A DNA stretch of 64,000 bases, from positions 220,424 to 284,423 of the forward strand of contig NZ_JAJSLW010000008.1 of the NCBI RefSeq assembly GCF_021729145.1. Reading direction: 5' to 3'. This stretch comes from Membranihabitans maritimus. GTDB lineage: Bacteria; Bacteroidota; Bacteroidia; Chitinophagales; Saprospiraceae. The position numbers and the translations under genes are program-made. This document shows positions 27,594 to 38,900 of this stretch, piece by piece (the first letter of the stretch is position 1; each line of letters starts with the position of its first letter). A model generated the notes under the pieces. It saw only the letters and a program-made list of their open reading frames with translations, had not been told where the DNA came from and ran no database searches.

Positions 27594-30161
27594 ATGGATA
27601 CCAGAAGATCATTTCTCAAAAAATCTGCTTTATTATCAGGGTCTGCAGCACTTTCAGGTGTTTTGCCACCCGCTATCCAAAAAGCATTATCGATTAACCC
27701 CTCCAAAGGTAGTTCTTATCTGGATGCAGAGCACATAGTAGTGTTAATGCAGGAAAACAGGTCTTTTGACCATGCTTTTGGATGTCTCAAAGGCGTTCGG
27801 GGATTTAATGATCCAAGAGCCATCAGGTTACCGAATAAGAACCGGGTTTGGCTTCAAACTAATTCAAAGGGTCATACCTACGCTCCCTTTCGTCTGGATT
27901 TAAAAAATACAAAATCTACATGGATGAGTTCATTGCCCCATAGTTGGGAAAATATGGTAGATGCTCGTAATGAGGGTAAATACGATAAATGGTTGGAGGC
28001 AAAAAAATCCGGAAATAAAGAGTATTCTGACATGCCTCTTACTCTGGGGTATTATAATCGTGAAGATTTACCCTTTTATTACGCCCTTGCAGATGCATTT
28101 ACTGTTTGCGATCATAATTTTTGTTCTTCCCTTACGGGTACCACAGCGAATAGGCACTTTTTGTGGACTGGGACGATACGGGAAAAACAGGATCCGGATT
28201 CCAAAGCGAATGTTCATAATTCAGACGTTACCTACAATAGATGGGCTAGTTGGAAAACGTTCCCCGAACGGTTGGAAGAAAATGATATTTCATGGAGAAT
28301 TTACCAGAATGAGCTCAGTTTGCCAATGGGGTTTGAAGGAGAGGAAGAAGCCTGGTTAGCTAATTTTACAGATAACAACATGGAGTGGTTTTCTCAGTAT
28401 CACGTTATGTTTTCTGAAGGTTTTCATGCATACCTGGATCAATTGTTGGAATCTCTTCCTAAGGAAATAAAAGAATTAAAAGACCGAATACAAAATCTAT
28501 CTCCCACAAGTGGAAAATACAAAGAATGGCAGCAAGAAATTGAAGAAAGAGAACAAACATTAGCAGAGGCAAAAGAGAATAAAATTAAGTATCATCCTTC
28601 AAAATTTAAGGGGCTGCCAAAGTTTGAACAGAATTTACATAAGAAAGCTTTTACCACAAACCAGGAAGATCCTTTTTATCATACAATAGAATCCTTTACG
28701 TACAATGATAATGGAATTGATCGTGAAATGAAATTGCCAAAAGGGGATGTCTTTCACCAGTTCAGATCTGATGTTGAAAAAGGAAATCTTCCTGAGGTCT
28801 CCTGGTTGTGTGCCCCTAAGAATTTTTCAGACCATCCAAGTGCTCCGTGGTATGGAGCTTGGTACATCTCAGAAGTAATGGATATTTTAACTAAAAATCC
28901 GGAGGTATGGAAAAAAACTATTTTTATCGTTACCTATGACGAAAACGATGGTTATTTTGACCATGTACCTCCCTTTGTGCCCCCACATCCCTCAGGTAAG
29001 AACACAGGTAAAATCAGTCATAATATTCATACCGGAATTGACTTTGCCAATGAAAAAGACGAGGTGGAAAGACACAATGGGGATCGTACAAAAGCGCGTT
29101 TTGGACCGGTAGGACTGGGATTTCGCGTCCCTCTTTTAGTGGTTTCCCCATGGAGTCGCGGTGGATATGTGAATTCCCAGGTTTGTGATCATACATCTAT
29201 TTTGCAATTAATGGAAAATGTAATGAGTTACAAGAAGGGGAAAAAAGTCCGTGAAGATAATATCAGTGAATGGAGACGAATGATTTGTGGAGACCTTTCT
29301 TCTGCCTTCAGACCGTATAATGGTGAAAAAATTTCCCTTCCGGAATCTACGAATCGGGAAGAATTTGTTCAAACCATACACCGGGCTCAGTTCAGGGATC
29401 TGCCGGATGGTTTTGTTGAATTGAGTGACAGGGAAATAGCGCAAATAAATGAAGATCCGAATTCATCAAATAGAATGCCTAGGCAAGAAAAGGGAATTAA
29501 AAACAGTAATGTCCTGCCTTATGAACTCTATGTAAACGGGGGACTTAGTCCTGATAATGAGTTTTTCGAACTTCGATTAAAATCAGGCGATAAAGTTTTT
29601 GGTGATAAGAGTTCGGGCGCTCCTTTTACAGTATACGCTCCGGGTAGTTATTTAAATGAAGAATCCGGAAATTTTGAGTCTGTGAAAGTTTGGAATTATG
29701 CAGTAGACGCCGGAGACGAATTGAACGACCAATTTGCATTAAATCATTTTGAGAATGGGATATATCATTTGGAAGTATACGGCCCCAATGGATTTTTTAG
29801 ATCGTTTAATGGGAGTACAAAAGATCCTAATCTCGCTATTGAATGTAGTTATAAAGTAAAAAGTAATTCAAAGAAAGAGACTACCGGAATGTTGGAATTG
29901 ACATTTATTTCAGGTGGAAATACACAGCCATTTGAAATAAGTATAGAAGATCAATCTTACGGGCAATCTTCTCGTGTGTTTCAATTAGGGGGACATAAAG
30001 GAGAAAGGGAAATCGTTCAAATTAATGTGGATGATAATTATGGGTGGTATGATTTTGAGTTAAAAGTAACAGGATCTAAAGAATTTTGTTACAGGTATGC
30101 AGGAAAAGTAGAAACCGGTAAGGCCCAAAAAACAGACCCTTTAATGGGAGGAATGGCCTAA
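27594..30161 (+). CDS. Tat-exported phosphocholine-specific phospholipase C
   Basis: The protein is 855 residues from the ATG at 27594, chosen because it places a twin-arginine signal (DTRRSFLKKSALLSGSAAL) at the very N-terminus. Upstream in-frame codons from 27537 do not resemble the family. The phosphoesterase domain has the hallmark blocks VLMQENRSFDHAFGCLKGVRG, SSLTGTTANRHFLWTG and TYDENDGYFDHVPPFVPP. Two small C-terminal beta domains (about 680-770 and 780-850) match the repeated C-terminal module of bacterial phospholipases C. It would hydrolyse phosphatidylcholine-type lipids outside the cytoplasm, releasing diacylglycerol and a phospho-alcohol. It stands alone between long intergenic regions. 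Confidence 0.92.
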   Translation: MDTRRSFLKKSALLSGSAALSGVLPPAIQKALSINPSKGSSYLDAEHIVVLMQENRSFDHAFGCLKGVRGFNDPRAIRLPNKNRVWLQTNSKGHTYAPFRLDLKNTKSTWMSSLPHSWENMVDARNEGKYDKWLEAKKSGNKEYSDMPLTLGYYNREDLPFYYALADAFTVCDHNFCSSLTGTTANRHFLWTGTIREKQDPDSKANVHNSDVTYNRWASWKTFPERLEENDISWRIYQNELSLPMGFEGEEEAWLANFTDNNMEWFSQYHVMFSEGFHAYLDQLLESLPKEIKELKDRIQNLSPTSGKYKEWQQEIEEREQTLAEAKENKIKYHPSKFKGLPKFEQNLHKKAFTTNQEDPFYHTIESFTYNDNGIDREMKLPKGDVFHQFRSDVEKGNLPEVSWLCAPKNFSDHPSAPWYGAWYISEVMDILTKNPEVWKKTIFIVTYDENDGYFDHVPPFVPPHPSGKNTGKISHNIHTGIDFANEKDEVERHNGDRTKARFGPVGLGFRVPLLVVSPWSRGGYVNSQVCDHTSILQLMENVMSYKKGKKVREDNISEWRRMICGDLSSAFRPYNGEKISLPESTNREEFVQTIHRAQFRDLPDGFVELSDREIAQINEDPNSSNRMPRQEKGIKNSNVLPYELYVNGGLSPDNEFFELRLKSGDKVFGDKSSGAPFTVYAPGSYLNEESGNFESVKVWNYAVDAGDELNDQFALNHFENGIYHLEVYGPNGFFRSFNGSTKDPNLAIECSYKVKSNSKKETTGMLELTFISGGNTQPFEISIEDQSYGQSSRVFQLGGHKGEREIVQINVDDNYGWYDFELKVTGSKEFCYRYAGKVETGKAQKTDPLMGGMA

Positions 30162-30579
30162 TTTGGAATCAATTATAAAATACTTTATATTTCAATGGTC
30201 TTAATCTTTCAGACTGATTCCGGTAAATCAAAGTAATTAGGATTAGGTTTACTTGATAATAGGAAAGTGGAGAATGACCAGAGGATTCATTTGAACTTTA
30301 GTAGGAAGTGATTACTGCTTTTCTGTGGCAAAGAATGAATGAAATACCGGTACCTTGAAGAGGGAAGCTGAAATCACCAATGTTTATCCTTTTACAGTTA
30401 CTGGATCAATTCACTTAGACGGGGGCCGAATATAAACCTCGTGTGACGCATAGGAACTTGTCAGGGTAAATCTTGTATTTGCTATTTCTTATCCTTTAGA
30501 AAGGGCATTATATTGGATTAACATTTTTATTCTTTTTTCAGAAATCGATAAAATCGCTTTTATTACTTACTTTCGAATC
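30162..30579. other. Non-coding stretch before a two-component system
   Basis: These 418 bases have no useful open frame. TTACTTACTTTCG at about 30563-30575 contains TACTTTCG, a poor match to a -7 box close to the start codon of the next gene. Otherwise I see nothing. Confidence 0.4.
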
Positions 30580-32520
30580 ATGGCGAAAATTGGTAATATA
30601 TTGCGAATTTTTATTGTATTGTTGGTTGTGCTTTCCACTGAAGTTCAAGGATATGTGCAAGGGGTACAGGTCGACTCTGTCTACTTTGACAAAAAGCTAA
30701 GGAAACTGGATAGTCTGACGCGGATAGACTTTACCCGTGCGCTGGAACTTGGAAAAGAAATTGTATCGGAGGCTGGAGAAAATGGTCTGGAAGAAATAGA
30801 GATTCGCGCGAAAATAGGTCTTGCCCGAATTTATGTGATAAAAGGAGAGTTGGATTCCGCCAAAATACTTCAAAGGGAAGCCTTCCTGGGAATTGATACT
30901 TTAAACGATTTGAGGGAATATGCGGATTACCTGGATTTGCAGGGAAATATTAACACAATGACAGGACAGACCGGACTTGCATTGGAAAATTACCAAAAGG
31001 CTTATACGATAAATAAATCACTGGAAAGGAAAGCGCCGATCGTTAAAGAACTGGCCAATATTGCCGCCGTTCTTATGCACCAGGAAGAATATGAAAGGTC
31101 AATACCTTATATTGAAGAAGCGACAAAATTGGCGTTTGATCAGGGACAATGGGGAAACTATGCCAGCTTGCTTGTTAACCATGCGATTTCTTTAAAACAC
31201 ATGCAGGATACTTCTGCTGCATACCAGAAGTTGAAAGCAGCCGAAAAATATGTAGAAAACACCAATATCCATTTGAAATATGCCTTCCACGCCAATATGG
31301 TAGACTTTAGTGGAATTTACAACAGGCCTGGAGATATGTTAATCCATGCCCGGGAAATGTTGGAAATAGCTGAGTTAATGAAGTCGCAGGAAAAAATAGC
31401 CTATTCGTATAGCGGTTTTAGTAAATATTATTCTATGATTGGTAATTATGGACTTTCTGAAAATTACCTGGTTAAAGCCATTGATATTTATGAAGAGGTA
31501 GAAGAAAAAAATAGATTAGTTAACCTGTATGAATCAGCCGCTGAGCTGTACAGCAAAATTGGTGAATATCAAAAAGCATTTGGCTTTCAGGGAAAAGGAT
31601 ATTCCTTGAAACAGGAAATACAGAATGAAAATACTAAAAACCGGATACTGGAACTGGAAACCAACTTTGAATTGCAGCGCCAGAAGGCTCTTAACCTGGA
31701 GAAGGAATTGGAATTATCCAATACAAGAAATGAATTGGAGTCCAGGACAAACTGGTTGTATCTTAGTTTAGGAGGGTTCTTGATATCTCTGGTTATCGGA
31801 GGACTGATTATTAGTAACTACAGGAGGAAAAAAGCATTACAAGACCGTGTTTTACAGCAAAAAGAAGCAGAACAAAAGGTATTGCTTTTGCAGGAGTACA
31901 GCGCAGGCGAGGAAAAAGAACGGATGCGAATTTCCAGGGAGTTACACGATAACATTGGTGGATTACTAGCAGCTGCCAAATTGCATATTTCCGCGATGGG
32001 TACCGATACTGAAAACGGAATAATAGAACCGTATGGAAAAATTTCGGAGATCGTAGAAAAAGCACACCAGGAAGCAAGGACAATAAGCCACAGATTGGCT
32101 CCGATCAAATTGGAACAATCCGGGTTGGATGGTGCTTTAGCGTATTTTTGTAACCTCGTTAGTCAAAAAGATCAAATAGAAATCATTTTTGAAAGCAGTG
32201 GGAATATAGATGCTTTGGATAGTTCGGATGCCCTCGTTATATACAGGGCGGTTCAGGAATTGGTCATAAATGCTATAAAACACGCAGAATGTGATGAGAT
32301 CCTCGTCCAGGTATTTAGGCATGGCAGCGATTGTGAAGTAATTGTGGAAGATAATGGAAAGGGGTTTGATATAAAAGGTGTCCGGACACAAGGGATTGGC
32401 CTGCAAAACATAGAAAACCAGATATCTCTATTAAATGGAATAGTGAATATTGACGCTGATGAAGGACTGGGTACAACAATTTCATTATTTTGTCCCGGGT
32501 TATTTAAGGAAGAATTATGA
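30580..32520 (+). CDS. TPR histidine kinase, NarL-system (HisKA_3) type
   Basis: This 646-residue sensor kinase has a signal peptide (to about residue 24), tetratricopeptide repeats over about residues 40-350, a coiled coil, one membrane helix (WLYLSLGGFLISLVIGGLII) and a second coiled coil. The kinase core has ERMRISRELHDNIGGLLAA with phospho-acceptor His456, the HisKA_3 signature, then an ATPase domain with VQELVINAIKHAE and DNGKGFD. Its stop overlaps the start of the regulator gene by four bases (ATGA), so the two are translationally coupled. The signal is unknown. Confidence 0.95.
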   Translation: MAKIGNILRIFIVLLVVLSTEVQGYVQGVQVDSVYFDKKLRKLDSLTRIDFTRALELGKEIVSEAGENGLEEIEIRAKIGLARIYVIKGELDSAKILQREAFLGIDTLNDLREYADYLDLQGNINTMTGQTGLALENYQKAYTINKSLERKAPIVKELANIAAVLMHQEEYERSIPYIEEATKLAFDQGQWGNYASLLVNHAISLKHMQDTSAAYQKLKAAEKYVENTNIHLKYAFHANMVDFSGIYNRPGDMLIHAREMLEIAELMKSQEKIAYSYSGFSKYYSMIGNYGLSENYLVKAIDIYEEVEEKNRLVNLYESAAELYSKIGEYQKAFGFQGKGYSLKQEIQNENTKNRILELETNFELQRQKALNLEKELELSNTRNELESRTNWLYLSLGGFLISLVIGGLIISNYRRKKALQDRVLQQKEAEQKVLLLQEYSAGEEKERMRISRELHDNIGGLLAAAKLHISAMGTDTENGIIEPYGKISEIVEKAHQEARTISHRLAPIKLEQSGLDGALAYFCNLVSQKDQIEIIFESSGNIDALDSSDALVIYRAVQELVINAIKHAECDEILVQVFRHGSDCEVIVEDNGKGFDIKGVRTQGIGLQNIENQISLLNGIVNIDADEGLGTTISLFCPGLFKEEL

Positions 32521-33152
32521 TACGGATTACTGCATTGGACGATCATCCTTTTATCCTGGAAGGGTACCAGGCTATTTTGCATGGGAATGAGAAAATGGTA
32601 TGGTGTGGTGGATTTACCTCCGGGGAAGATCTTCTTGATCACCTGAAAGAAGAATCTTGTGATGTAATTCTCATGGATATCCATTTGGGAGGTGAAAAAG
32701 ATGGAGTCTACTGGTGTAAAAATTTACGTCGATCATTTCCCGAAATGGGGATATTGGGAATATCAACGTTTGATGAATTTGGGATTGTAAAGACCTTCCT
32801 GGCTGCAGGAGGAAATGGTTTTATTCTGAAATCTGCTGGTAAGAAAGTTTTTGAGGAAGCCATTTTATCTGTTTATCAGGGTAAGGAATATATACAGGAA
32901 AAATTGAAGGAGTCGCTATTGGCCCAATCCCTGAAAAATAAACCATCTAATGAATATAAACCCAGACTTAGCAGGAGGGAGACGGAAATATTAAAACTGA
33001 TTGTAGCTGAAATGACTACTCAGGAAATAGCTACGGAGCTTAATCTTAGCACCCATACCGTAGAATCCCACCGTGGAAACCTGATCGCCAAATTAGGGGT
33101 GAAAAATGTAGCAGGACTGGTGCGGGAAGCTTACCGCAAAGATTTGCTGTAA
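32517..33152 (+). CDS. Response regulator, NarL/FixJ type
   Basis: This 211-residue response regulator has a receiver domain with Asp8/Asp9, phospho-acceptor Asp54 (LMDIHLGG) and the lysine of ILKSAGK. The C-terminal LuxR-type helix-turn-helix (LSRRETEILKLIVAEMTTQEIATELNLSTHTVESHRGNLIAKLG) covers about residues 143-200. It is the partner of the overlapping kinase gene. No shared operator sequence was found around it, unlike the first two-component system in this window. Confidence 0.95.
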   Translation: MIRITALDDHPFILEGYQAILHGNEKMVWCGGFTSGEDLLDHLKEESCDVILMDIHLGGEKDGVYWCKNLRRSFPEMGILGISTFDEFGIVKTFLAAGGNGFILKSAGKKVFEEAILSVYQGKEYIQEKLKESLLAQSLKNKPSNEYKPRLSRRETEILKLIVAEMTTQEIATELNLSTHTVESHRGNLIAKLGVKNVAGLVREAYRKDLL

Positions 33153-33205
33153 TGATATACATATATTTTCTTTTAGAAATAGAAGTTGTTTAACTTTTCA
33201 AAGCT

Positions 33206-34714
33206 ATGGAGTACAGGATATTGTTAAAAATTTCATGTTGGATATTGGTTTTTTTACCTGGTTATATGCAGTCGCAGGAGCTTGTAAAGCCCGGGCCAAA
33301 CGTATTACTCATTCTCGTCGATGATTTGCGCCCGGCATTGGGATGTTACGGGGATGGCACTGCAATATCTCCCAATATCAATGCACTGGCTTCTGAAAGC
33401 ATGCGCTTTGACCGGGGGTATGCCAATCAATCCGTATGTGCACCATCGAGGATTAACCTAATGCTGGGGAGTCGATCAACTTCCACAGGCATTTATGGAT
33501 TCGGTAAGGATTTCAGGGACTACTATCCGGATGCTGTTACCCTTCCAGAGTACTTCAAAAAAAGTGGATATCATTCTGAGTCTATGGGCAAGGTATTTCA
33601 CATTGGTCACGGTACTTACAATGACGGACAATCGTGGAGTGTCCCACACCATTCGGATAAAGTGATCGAATATAAAAATCCGGAAAGTACAGGTGGGGAG
33701 TTGACCCGGGAAGAAGCGCTTTTTAATAATGAAAGTTGGGAGTTCGCCAGATCTTTGCCCAAAGGGGCAGCCTGGGAGTCACCCGATGTGGATGACGAAG
33801 ACTACGCAGACGGACGAACTGCTGAATATGCTATTGGAAGATTACGTGTATTGGGGAAAAAGGACAAACCTTTTTTTATGGCTGTGGGTTTTGCCAGACC
33901 TCATTTACCGTTTTCAGTACCGAAGAAATATTGGGACCTATATGATGCGGATCACCTTCCTATGCCGGCTTTTGAGAAACCTCCTGAGGGGGCACCGGGC
34001 TATGCAGTCAAACGCGACGGGGAGATCGTTCAGTACAAACCCATTCCGCAGTCTTCTGATTCAGACCCTTTTCCAGAGGAAATAAAGCGAAATTTGATTC
34101 ACGGCTATTACGCAGGAATTAGTTATGTAGATGTCCAGATCGGAAAAGTAATGAAGGAATTGGAGCGCCTGGGTCTGGATGAAAATACGATTGTCGTTCT
34201 TTGGGGGGATCATGGGTTTCACCTCGGCGAAATGGGTATATGGACCAAACATGTCAATTATGAGGCGGCGAATCGAATACCGCTTTTAATAAAGGTTCCG
34301 GAAGCAATACTGAAAGATTTCAAAGCAGGGGAAAATACGGATCAGTTTGCCGAGACCGTGGATATCTATCCCACTTTGACAGAATTGGCCGGATTAGAAG
34401 AAGTGGACATAACCCAACCTTTTGACGGGAAGAGCCTGGTGCCTGCCCTGGTGAATCCACTTGACGGTGACCGGGATCATGCCTATCACTGCTATCCGCG
34501 TGGTGGTCGAATGGGGCGCGCCATTCGCACCGAAAGATATCGACTGGTAGAGTGGAAGAAGATTGGTGAGGCTTCGGAGACGGCCGAAATGGAACTTTAT
34601 GACTATAAAGACAGCGAGGTAGAGAAAAGGAATATTTCGGATGAAAATCCGGAAGTGGTGGCAAGGTTACGCGCTATATTGAATCAATATCCGGAGGCGC
34701 TTACAGGACGATGA
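33206..34714 (+). CDS. Secreted S1 sulfatase, iduronate-2-sulfatase-like
   Basis: This 502-residue protein has a signal peptide ending near residue 24 (MQSQ). The active-site motif CAPSR has its formylglycine cysteine at position 78, and Asp39/Asp40 (ILVDDLRP) are metal ligands. The block NLMLGSRSTSTGIYGFG and the later GKVFHIGHG, LPFSVPKKYW and WGDHGFHLGEMGIW are strongly reminiscent of iduronate-2-sulfatase (S1_7). The likely reaction is removal of 2-O-sulfate from a uronic acid or related sugar. It starts 53 bases after the NarL-type regulator and converges with the AraC regulator of the second SusCD locus. Confidence 0.93.
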   Translation: MEYRILLKISCWILVFLPGYMQSQELVKPGPNVLLILVDDLRPALGCYGDGTAISPNINALASESMRFDRGYANQSVCAPSRINLMLGSRSTSTGIYGFGKDFRDYYPDAVTLPEYFKKSGYHSESMGKVFHIGHGTYNDGQSWSVPHHSDKVIEYKNPESTGGELTREEALFNNESWEFARSLPKGAAWESPDVDDEDYADGRTAEYAIGRLRVLGKKDKPFFMAVGFARPHLPFSVPKKYWDLYDADHLPMPAFEKPPEGAPGYAVKRDGEIVQYKPIPQSSDSDPFPEEIKRNLIHGYYAGISYVDVQIGKVMKELERLGLDENTIVVLWGDHGFHLGEMGIWTKHVNYEAANRIPLLIKVPEAILKDFKAGENTDQFAETVDIYPTLTELAGLEEVDITQPFDGKSLVPALVNPLDGDRDHAYHCYPRGGRMGRAIRTERYRLVEWKKIGEASETAEMELYDYKDSEVEKRNISDENPEVVARLRAILNQYPEALTGR

Positions 34715-34785
34715 AAGGTAATGAAGAGCTACAATGTCTAAGCTTATGTCAGTAGCTTGTAGTTATTACATTACATATTCCTCCA

Positions 34786-35700
34786 TCACACCTGATGATA
34801 CGAATCATGTGCGATTTTATGGTATTCATCGCGGTACTGCCGGGGTTGTTGTCCGGTAACTTTCTTGAATTGCTTGTTGAAATTGGAAGGGGTATGGAAA
34901 CCACTTTCATACCCCACCCGGTCGATGTTCATCTCGCCTTCTTTGAGGAGTTTGCAGGCGTGTTCTATTCTTATTTCTTTGAGAAAGTCCGAGAAGGACT
35001 TATTTAATCGCGATTTAAAGTAACGGCTAAAGGAAGTTTTGGTCATGCAGGCGATATCGGCTACTTCTTCCAGCTTTATTTTTTCGTGAAAATGATCCAT
35101 TACGAATTCATATACTTTATTCATTCGTTGGGTTTCGATTTCTGTATTATAGGATATGGAGTGGGTTTGTGTAATAATGTGACATTCATCGGACTCAGCT
35201 AGCGTATTTAATATTTTGAGCAGTTGAATAATGCTTTCCGTACCTTTGAGTGAAAGTAATTCAACCATTAACCGACACACCTTTTTCTTGGTTCTTCCGG
35301 TTATCTCTAATCCTTGTTGGGAATGTTTAAGTAGATGTTTAATCCCTTCAAATTCTTCTTTTGTCTGAATAGTCCTGCCGAGAAAATTATCCTGAAAATA
35401 TAGGACAATTACTGTAGTGCTCAATGTACTGTTTTTTTCGAAATAAGCCTTATGGCTTCTCCAGACATGGGGTAGGTTGGGACCTAATAATACCAGGTCA
35501 TTGGCCTTGAAGGGTTTTACATTATCTCCTACAAAACGGTTTCCTTCCCCCTGTACCACGTATGATATTTGAAATTCGGGGTGAAGGTGGAAAATAGGAT
35601 CAAAATGAGGAGCGTGTATTTCTTTGATGAGAAACGATTTTGAGTCCGGAATAAGGGCCTTGGGTATGACATGTCGTTGTTTCATTCGTATTAATTTCAA
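34786..35700 (-). CDS. AraC-family transcriptional regulator with cupin domain
   Basis: This 304-residue regulator has an N-terminal cupin sensor domain (about residues 15-110; HPEFQISYVVQGEGNRFVGD, LLGPNLPHVWRS). Two C-terminal AraC-type helix-turn-helix motifs (about 195-295) include VADIACMTKTSFSRYFKSRL and VGYESGFHTPSNFNKQFKKVTGQQP. Its gene is divergent from the SusC gene at 35957, with 256 bases between, so it very probably senses a sugar from this locus and controls the SusCD operon. The second helix-turn-helix is well conserved, so DNA binding should be intact. Confidence 0.93.
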   Translation of the reverse strand: MKLIRMKQRHVIPKALIPDSKSFLIKEIHAPHFDPIFHLHPEFQISYVVQGEGNRFVGDNVKPFKANDLVLLGPNLPHVWRSHKAYFEKNSTLSTTVIVLYFQDNFLGRTIQTKEEFEGIKHLLKHSQQGLEITGRTKKKVCRLMVELLSLKGTESIIQLLKILNTLAESDECHIITQTHSISYNTEIETQRMNKVYEFVMDHFHEKIKLEEVADIACMTKTSFSRYFKSRLNKSFSDFLKEIRIEHACKLLKEGEMNIDRVGYESGFHTPSNFNKQFKKVTGQQPRQYRDEYHKIAHDSYHQV

Positions 35701-35956
35701 ATATGGTGTTCTTAAATAGGTATAATATTATCAAAAATTAAATAAAAAAAATTTATTATGGATATAATATGACTACAATGTGATAAAATAAGGCAGAATT
35801 ATCAATTTGCAGTACATTACCTTTGCTTCTACAGCTTACTATAAATCTGATTTATAAAAATTATATAATTCACTGGGACTTTTCTTTTTGACTCTTTAAA
35901 AAAGAAGTCAGGGTGATGACATTGAAATTTTAATTAACATAAAAAACCAATGGAAT

Positions 35957-38900
35957 ATGGTACTTACAATGCTGCGATGCGTTTGTGTCGCCACGATTCT
36001 TATTTTCCTGACCAATTTGGTTGGGGCTACAGTTTTGACTTTGGAAGGGTTTGGTAGGAATACGCTACCTATGGAAGTAGATATATCTGGTAGCGTTTTA
36101 GATAAAGAAGGAAATCCCCTGGTGGGGGTAAATGTTTTGGTAAAAGATACAGAGAAAGGAGCAGTAACTGATTTTGATGGGAACTTCACAATAGAGAATG
36201 TAGCAGAAGACGCTATTTTGGTGTTTTCCTATGTAGGTTATGAACCACAAGAAATCCAGGTCGAAGGCAGAACTGAGGTTTCTGTCGTCTTGACCGAGGA
36301 TTCTGAAACGTTGGAGGAAGTAGTGGTGATAGGGTATGGGACGGCTAAAAAAGAATCTTTAACAGGTGCTATAACTACCTTAAATTCGGATAATATCCAA
36401 CGGTCTGTAGCTTCGACTACTTCCGGTGCTTTGGTAGGGAAGATAGCCGGATTAAATTCCCGGCAAACTGATGGGAGGCCAGGGGCATCCACTGCACTTC
36501 AGATTAGGAATATGGGGAATCCTTTATTCGTAATTGACGGAATACAAAAGGATGCCGGCCAGTTTAATAATCTGGATTTTAATGATATCGAGTCTATTTC
36601 TGTATTGAAAGATGCTTCTGCAGCGATATATGGTGTTCGCGCAGCCAATGGAGTGGTGGTAGTCACTACAAAAAAAGGAAGACAAAACACTAAAAATACA
36701 ATTAGTGTGACCAGTAAATATGGCTTCCAAAACCTATCTACTTTTCCGAAGCCGGCAGACGCAGCTACCTATGTGGAAAAATATATACAATCGGAAACCA
36801 TTCAAGGGGTCGGTAATTACAAATATTCCCGTGAAGATCTCGAGAAATGGCGACAGGGAACAGAGCAAGGCTATAGGCCATTTAACTGGTATGATTTTGT
36901 ATGGGAGGCAGCTCCACAGTATTATCTCAACGTCAACGCGTCGGGTGGATCGGATAAAATCAACTATTACTTCAGTGCCGGACATCTCAACCAGGATGCC
37001 ATGATCGTAAATTATGGGGGATTTAACCGGACCAACGTGCAAATGAATATAGAATCTCAGGTCTCTGACCGTTTGAAATTAGGAGCCGGCCTTAATGGCC
37101 GGGTGGAGAAGCGGGTGAATCCAGGTGTGCCTGGAGGGGATGATTATTGGTTGCCCCGCTTCGCTACATACCGAAATCTGCCTACCGTACGGCCTTTCGC
37201 CAATGATAATCCCGATTATCCTACCTTGACTTCTACGGACCCGGGAACGAATTTTGCCTGGTTAACCTATGATTTATCCGGCAAGTGGCAGGAAACCTGG
37301 CGGGTTGGTCAATTGAATTTTGATGCGGAATACGAGCTGTTAGACGGACTTAAAATTTCAGCTTTGATGGGATATTACTATGCAGCCCAGCGCCTGGACA
37401 ATCACGAATATACTTATAAGTTATACGGTTATGATGAAGACTCTGATACGTATCCCGTTATTTTTGAGAATAACAATCCATGGCGTGAGCGGAGAGTCGG
37501 CCATGTAGAAGAGGTGACCTCTAATGTCAGGTTGACCTATAACAAGGTAATTGACAACCACACGCTTTCGCTTCTGGGGGGAGTGGAAACCATTACACGA
37601 GATGAACCCACTACCTGGATACATTCTATTCCAACAGCCAATGCGTTGAATTTGATCGATTATGAAACAGCGGATACCTATGATGATGTAGGGGATAATA
37701 CGCAAGCCCGGCTTGGGTACATGGGGAGGATCAACTATGATTATGGTAATAAATATCTTTTAGAATTGGCGGCACGCTACGACGGATCCTGGAAATTTCC
37801 CCCCAGTGACCGTTGGGGATTTTTCCCATCGGTATCACTTGGATGGAGAATTTCTGAAGAAAATTTCTGGGAAAATGGCGGATTGGCAGAGGTTGTTGAT
37901 GACCTTAAGGTAAGAGGTTCTTACGGCATTTTAGGAGATGATGATTTGGGGGATAGTTATGCTCCGTTTGATTATTTAAGCGGTTACAATTATAAATCAG
38001 GCGGATCTGTAATTAATGGAGAATATACGATCGGAACAGCTCCAAGGGGATTACCCGTTACCACTTTATCGTGGATAGAAGCGGAAATGTTGGATGTAGG
38101 TGTGGATATGAGCTTTTTGGATTACAGGTTAACCGCTACAATAGATTTTTTTAGAAGAATTCGAACAGGCTTGCCGGCTTCCAGGTATGATGTATTGTTG
38201 CCTTCCGAGGTCGGGTTTAGTCTGCCACTGGAAAACCTGAATTCAGATGTGCATATAGGGTATGATGCATCCATTAACTGGCGTGAGACCAGAGGGGAGT
38301 TGAATTATTCTATAGGGGGTAATATTACCTATTCCCGTTTTTATGACTGGGATCGCTATAAACCCAGGTTTAGCAATTCCTGGGACGAATACCGCGGTTC
38401 ATTAGAGCGGAGATACGGTTATCTCAATTGGGGGTTGGAAACCGATGGACAATTTACGAGTTGGGAAGAAATTGCTTCATGGCCAATTGATAATGATCGG
38501 CAAGGTAACAAGACGCTTCGTCCCGGTGATATCAAATATGTCGATCAAAATGGGGATGGCGTAATAAACGGATTGGATGAACGTCCGATTGGTTACCGTC
38601 AAAATTCGACACCGGTCCTCAATTTTGGATTGAATGTTAGCTTTTTATGGAAAGGGATCGATTTGGCATTTGACCTGACAGGCGGGGCCATGTACTCCTG
38701 GTATCAGAACTGGGAGCAGCGAAACCCTTTCCATGACGGTGGGAATAATCCCCAGTATTACTTGGATGATGCATGGGGTTTGTCGGATATCTTTGATGCG
38801 GAAAGTGAATTGGTCCCCGGTAAATATCCTACCCCATTGATAGGGAACAGTGGGCATAGTAATTACTGGAATAGTGATTTTTGGAAGCACAATGTCAGAT

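Noticed and set aside
34715..34785. Possible terminator between convergent sulfatase and AraC genes
   Set aside because: Only a weak CTACAA/TTGTAG pairing with a long loop and no T-tract.
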